Shown here one piece after another: positions 18,213 to 21,812 of a DNA stretch of 21,812 nucleotides (position 1 is the stretch's first letter; each line of letters begins with the position of its first letter). The DNA comes from Gymnopilus junonius (Eukaryota; Basidiomycota; Agaricomycetes; Agaricales; Galerinaceae), in contig JADNYJ010000519.1 in assembly GCA_015501075.1 (NCBI GenBank), positions 1 through 21,812 of the forward strand, read 5' to 3'. The notes below the pieces were generated by a model. It was not told the origin of the DNA. It did not search any database and saw only the letters and a list, made by a program, of their open reading frames with translations. The translations under genes and the position numbers were made by a program.

Positions 18213-21200
18213 TTTTCTCTTTCCCGGGGCGAAGGGAAAAAATAATTATGAAAGACCGTATTACGCTCAATCGAAAAAACACCGGTGATCAGGTCAGGTC
18301 GTCGCAGTCCGGCCTCACTGCAGACAGAAAAATAATCACGAAATCGAAATCGAAATCTGCGGGCGTGGCCGTTGGATGTGGCTGTAATTAGCCCGATCAG
18401 CAGGGGATCCACAAAAAGGGAAAAAGATGAAATTGCGCATACCGGAAATTGGGGGGCACAAACTTGGGAGGTCTTATGACCACAAATAAATCCTTTCACG
18501 ATCGCAGATTGGGATTCCCCTTGCAGATCCAGACCCGGCCGGCGAGTGGGCACCAATGGTCTGAGAGATCCTACGCGCCATTTCAGCTGCAATTTTTTTG
18601 GGAGAGGGTATGTGCGCACACACCTTGCTAGGTTATTGGTCCGCGATCAACGAAGCGCGAAAGCGAAATGAAACCCCAGGGTAATGTCCACTCAAGGGTG
18701 TCGTAAGGAGCGCACGGATCCAAAAATCCAAATCCAAAATATCCGACTCGCCCTTCTTCCTTCCCTACAGTTGTCAAACGCCTAGAGACCACGCTGTATA
18801 CACGAGGCAGACAGAGTTATCGACCGGCGCGGAATGACGGATGCGCTTGATGGGATGAGTTGATGACGATGACACGGGCTTTTCTTGAACGTGCTGATGT
18901 GAAGAGAGTCTAGGTGATGTTTTCAGAGTTCTCTCCCTTGTCTCGAAATGCCTCAAGTTCTAGGTTCCATCCAAATCCTTTCCTGCCCTCTAATAGTCTG
19001 TTATTCAGATTCTGTCCGCGGCTATCAATCTCCCTGGCCTGAACCCTGGTAGTCGGCGCCGTTGTAGGTGGAACAATGCAGTAGACGAGCGCGACGAGTT
19101 GCGAGGCTCGGTCGGGCGGTGGATGATGGTGGTAAAAAGGTGAATAATGTGAAAATCACTTGCTCGGTACACATAAAAGTAAACAAGGCCCGCTCTTCAC
19201 ATCCATGTTTTACCCAACAGCGACTAAAAATTCATGATCAAATGCGGAAAAGGCAGAAAAACTCCTGGAAACCGCCGCTTTTTCCAGTTACTCAGCCGCA
19301 GCGCTACTTGCTCGTCTATGATTGGCTGTCACGCCCATGGTAATGCCGAATATATATTCCCCTATTTTTCCTTTTTATTTATTTACGACGATTTTTCTCC
19401 GTTCACCCAGGGTCGTCTCACACGAACGCTCAGGGCGCTCACAAAAACTGAAATTTATGGAGGGAAAACTGGCCACGTTTCCTCTTTCTTCCCATCGTCA
19501 TCCAATGATCCATCATGCATTTTCATGATCATGATCAAGAACTCCGGCACGTCAATGTCAGCAGTCAACTGCAAGTTCGTTCCAAATTTACTTCTTTTCT
19601 ACATCAGTTAACCAAATGTTAGAGCCTAGAGTCTTTTTCTCGGGTCTAAATGGACCAATGCAAACCACTGCCAGACCCAGAAGGCGGCATAGCAACAAGC
19701 TGAAGGTATTCATGTTCAGAATTGGTGTAAGCACGTACGCCTAGACTCAAACCATCCTTCTCTTCTCTGTACGTTCCCTTCCGTTTCTAAACCACCACAC
19801 TCACGTACATATGTACACCAGTACGCCACCGGGACCAGAACCTCCATCCGGATCCACACCAACAGCCGCTTACCGCTGCCGGAAACGTTGATTCCGCCAC
19901 CCATGCCTCTCAACGCATCCATAAGGCGCCTTCAAAAACTCCCAGTCCCATTCGCTTTCCCCATTCCTCGCACTCAGTAAATATCTCACACGACTACTAA
20001 GTACTAAATAAGCCAGCCTCATCACCTATCAATGATCAATCACAGGTATAATCACTACTCAATGACTCACTTCCTTGCCTTGCCTATAGCTAAAGCATTT
20101 TTGCCGTTACCCGTTTTACTCAGCCCCCCGTCTCACGTCGGCCTCCCGGCATGGACATTACGCAGGCGGGATAGAGGCGGCATGGTCAATGGGCGGCTTT
20201 CAACCCCGGGTTCCAAACCCACAGAACCATCCCGAAATTCGGCCTACCTAGATACTTTGCTTAACATGAACATGTGCGCACTGCAATGTGCGCATCTTCC
20301 CGGATTCTTGCATGAGTAAGGTAATATAAATTTAATAGGTGAGTTTTTGGACACAGCTTAATCGATCGAAATTTGAGGCATAAGCAGACAGCGTACAGCC
20401 ACGCGTCTAGTCCCCTTCCCTATAGGGTGACTGCAAATGGGCGGGGATGTCACGTTTATTTTCGCTGGAGAGCTTACTCTCACTCAGTCAGCGTGCTTTT
20501 ATATACTTACATGGCAGGAACGCCTCCCAGCTATCAGGAACCACGATGCCACGTTTATTTTCTAGCTGCAGCTTATTGGGTGCTATTAAGGGTACCAAGG
20601 GATGTCTGATTCTCTGACCACTGAAAAGGGTGAGTACGCAACGTATAATAAAAGCCTACATCCGACTAACCTACGCAAGTCGACAGGTCAGACAAACACA
20701 TTTATCCATGTTCGCATTCAACTCTCTCGTCGACCCTTCTTTACCCATGTCGAACGTTCGAACTTTCCTGTAACGTATAACGTCCAAGGACTCCGAGCTC
20801 CGAGGTATCTCGTCTCTTGTTTCTGTCATATCTGCCCCGCCTTTGATGTGTGCTTGCACATGATTGCTTTCGCGATTACCTGCTTTCCTTCAAAATCATC
20901 CCTGTATACCAAGCTTATACCGCTGTGTCGGACCTAGCCTTTGTTCTTTGAACTTCCTTCAACCAAAGTATCCTACATCGAATGTTCGAACTCCAACTTG
21001 TCCTCTCGCTCTATATATCTCATCTAGAGTCTCTGATTTTCTTAATTGACAGTTTGTCTTGATCTTTTAGAACCCCTATCAGGATTCAGGTCCTACTACG
21101 CGTGCCTCCTTTGCGGCTTTTACTCAGGCTTGCGTGCTCAGTGCTCACCTCTCTTTGCTTTTCCTTGCTGGCTGCGATTATCTCGTATCGCATCCCATCT

Positions 21201-21526
21201 TCATATCTTATATGATATATCCCAATCACATCACCACCCCACCTGTATACAGCGTTGTAAGTAACGATCCGACAACGGAATATATATCACTCTCTCCAAC
21301 ATCTGCGATTGCCGACAAATCCCTTCATCCGGCCTTGGGACTCTCGATAGAATCTTTCTTATCAAACTTCGACCTTGCGTCTTATTCACCAGTCAGTAAT
21401 AAATAAACTTCTCCTATCTTCGTCTGCGCAAGACATATCCTTCATCAGACTCCTGACTCCCGACTCCCTCCGTCTTATCAAGCTTGGACTTTCTGCATAC
21501 CTACACTTACATACCAACACAAAATC
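18213..21526. other. 3.3-kb apparently non-coding region upstream of the low-complexity protein gene
   Basis: It contains the 5' UTR and promoter of the minus-strand gene and perhaps the promoter of a plus-strand gene starting near 21527. Frames are short and conflicting. From about 20650 to 21520 the plus strand is rich in T and C, as often seen before fungal starts. An open stretch at 21071-21406 (111 codons, preceded by a possible acceptor CTTTTAG) reads NPYQDSGPTTRASFAAFTQA and ends SYSPVSNK; it may be an exon but is unrecognised. An imperfect direct repeat is at 20446 and 20545. Confidence 0.45.
20446..20576 (+). repeat. Imperfect direct repeat pair, about 32 bp, 99 bp apart
   Basis: GATGTCACGTTTATTTTC at 20446 and GATGCCACGTTTATTTTC at 20545, with weaker similarity continuing to AGCTTAC/AGCTTAT. 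They may be paired regulatory sites or an old local duplication. Confidence 0.55.
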
Positions 21527-21811
21527 ATGAATCAGCAACTCTATCTTTATATTTGTTTCTGCCTCTTCCTCTATATGTATTGGAAATCAGCCGTATCGAG
21601 GAAATGTACCCCAAATCCGTCTTGCCTTCGTCCGAACCGTTTGCGGGTTCATCAACGCCTGGCCGTACGGCCTGATGGTGGCGTTCTTTGGTTCTCGAGT
21701 GTAGATGGAACCCCGCAAGATTTTTTGGGTCATCTGAACGCCGGGGGATCACCTCACAGGTCATTCTCAACGGAAATGTGGAAGCCAATCGCCTATAGCC
21801 CCCGGTGCCGA
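21527..21811 (+). CDS. Possible 5' end of an unrecognised gene, 3' partial
   Basis: An ATG in a fair context (AAAATCATGA) opens a frame of 95 codons without stop to the right edge. The N-terminus MNQQLYLYICFCLFLYMYW is strongly hydrophobic, like a signal anchor, and is followed by basic sequence (SAVSRKC) and then LAVRPDGGVLWFSS. The T/C-rich DNA just upstream and the rise in G+C near the edge agree with a gene start. No family is recognised, the opposite strand is also open here, and the frame could be chance. Confidence 0.28.
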   Translation, partial: MNQQLYLYICFCLFLYMYWKSAVSRKCTPNPSCLRPNRLRVHQRLAVRPDGGVLWFSSVDGTPQDFLGHLNAGGSPHRSFSTEMWKPIAYSPRCR

Positions 21812-21812
21812 A

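Noticed and set aside
18213..18619. N-terminal extension of the large protein to 18619
   Set aside because: A clean exon 1 at 18212-18116 with a phase-matched intron explains the start; the extension has no protein-like composition continuity.
20170..20240. tRNA-like sequence (GGGTTCCAAACCC resembling a T arm)
   Set aside because: No acceptor stem at the right distance, no D arm or anticodon arm; cloverleaf cannot be drawn.

Overview
This window is nuclear DNA from a filamentous fungus, most likely a basidiomycete of the Agaricomycetes. The evidence is short spliceosomal introns (52 to 73 nt, GT..AG) inside otherwise continuous reading frames, proteins of agaricomycete character (an F-box-like receptor with a C-terminal DFWxKAD motif, fungal SDR and NmrA-like enzymes, a very long Ser/His/Gln-rich protein) and pyrimidine-rich untranslated regions. 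There are no operons, Shine-Dalgarno sites, rRNA, convincing tRNA or CRISPR arrays.

Layout. (1) 2-2800 (+): 3' part of an SQS1-type R3H/G-patch protein gene, open at the left edge, four exons. (2) 2980-3872 (-): F-box-like protein, two exons, convergent with SQS1. (3) 4152-7783 (-): a fungal short-chain dehydrogenase/reductase gene split by a 2.55-kb foldback element at 4520-7073. The element has two 957-bp arms that are nearly perfect inverted copies, a 640-bp unique loop and a 7- or 8-bp target-site duplication. The two gene halves still join in frame at the duplication, so the insertion looks recent. (4) 7784-10027: gene-poor DNA with a hairpin, a ~270-bp MITE-like element (8449-8718) and a cluster of TACATT-type repeats. 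(5) 10028-10943 (+): NmrA/isoflavone-reductase-like gene with an apparent one-base frameshift. (6) 10944-14190: about 3.2 kb without a recognisable gene. (7) 15022-18212 (-): three-exon gene for a 1017-residue low-complexity protein with short conserved-looking islands, followed by a probable long U/C-rich 3' UTR reaching about 14192. (8) 18213-21526: about 3.3 kb of apparently non-coding, regulatory-type DNA. A possible partial reading frame begins at 21527 and leaves the right edge.

The genes do not form a pathway. SQS1 and the F-box protein look like ordinary chromosomal genes; the middle is an accessory region with two oxidoreductase relics or near-relics, non-autonomous DNA elements and decayed sequence. 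The main object of interest is the foldback element and its captured-looking loop. No transposase is present, so it must rely on an enzyme encoded elsewhere. No novel multigene system could be supported.
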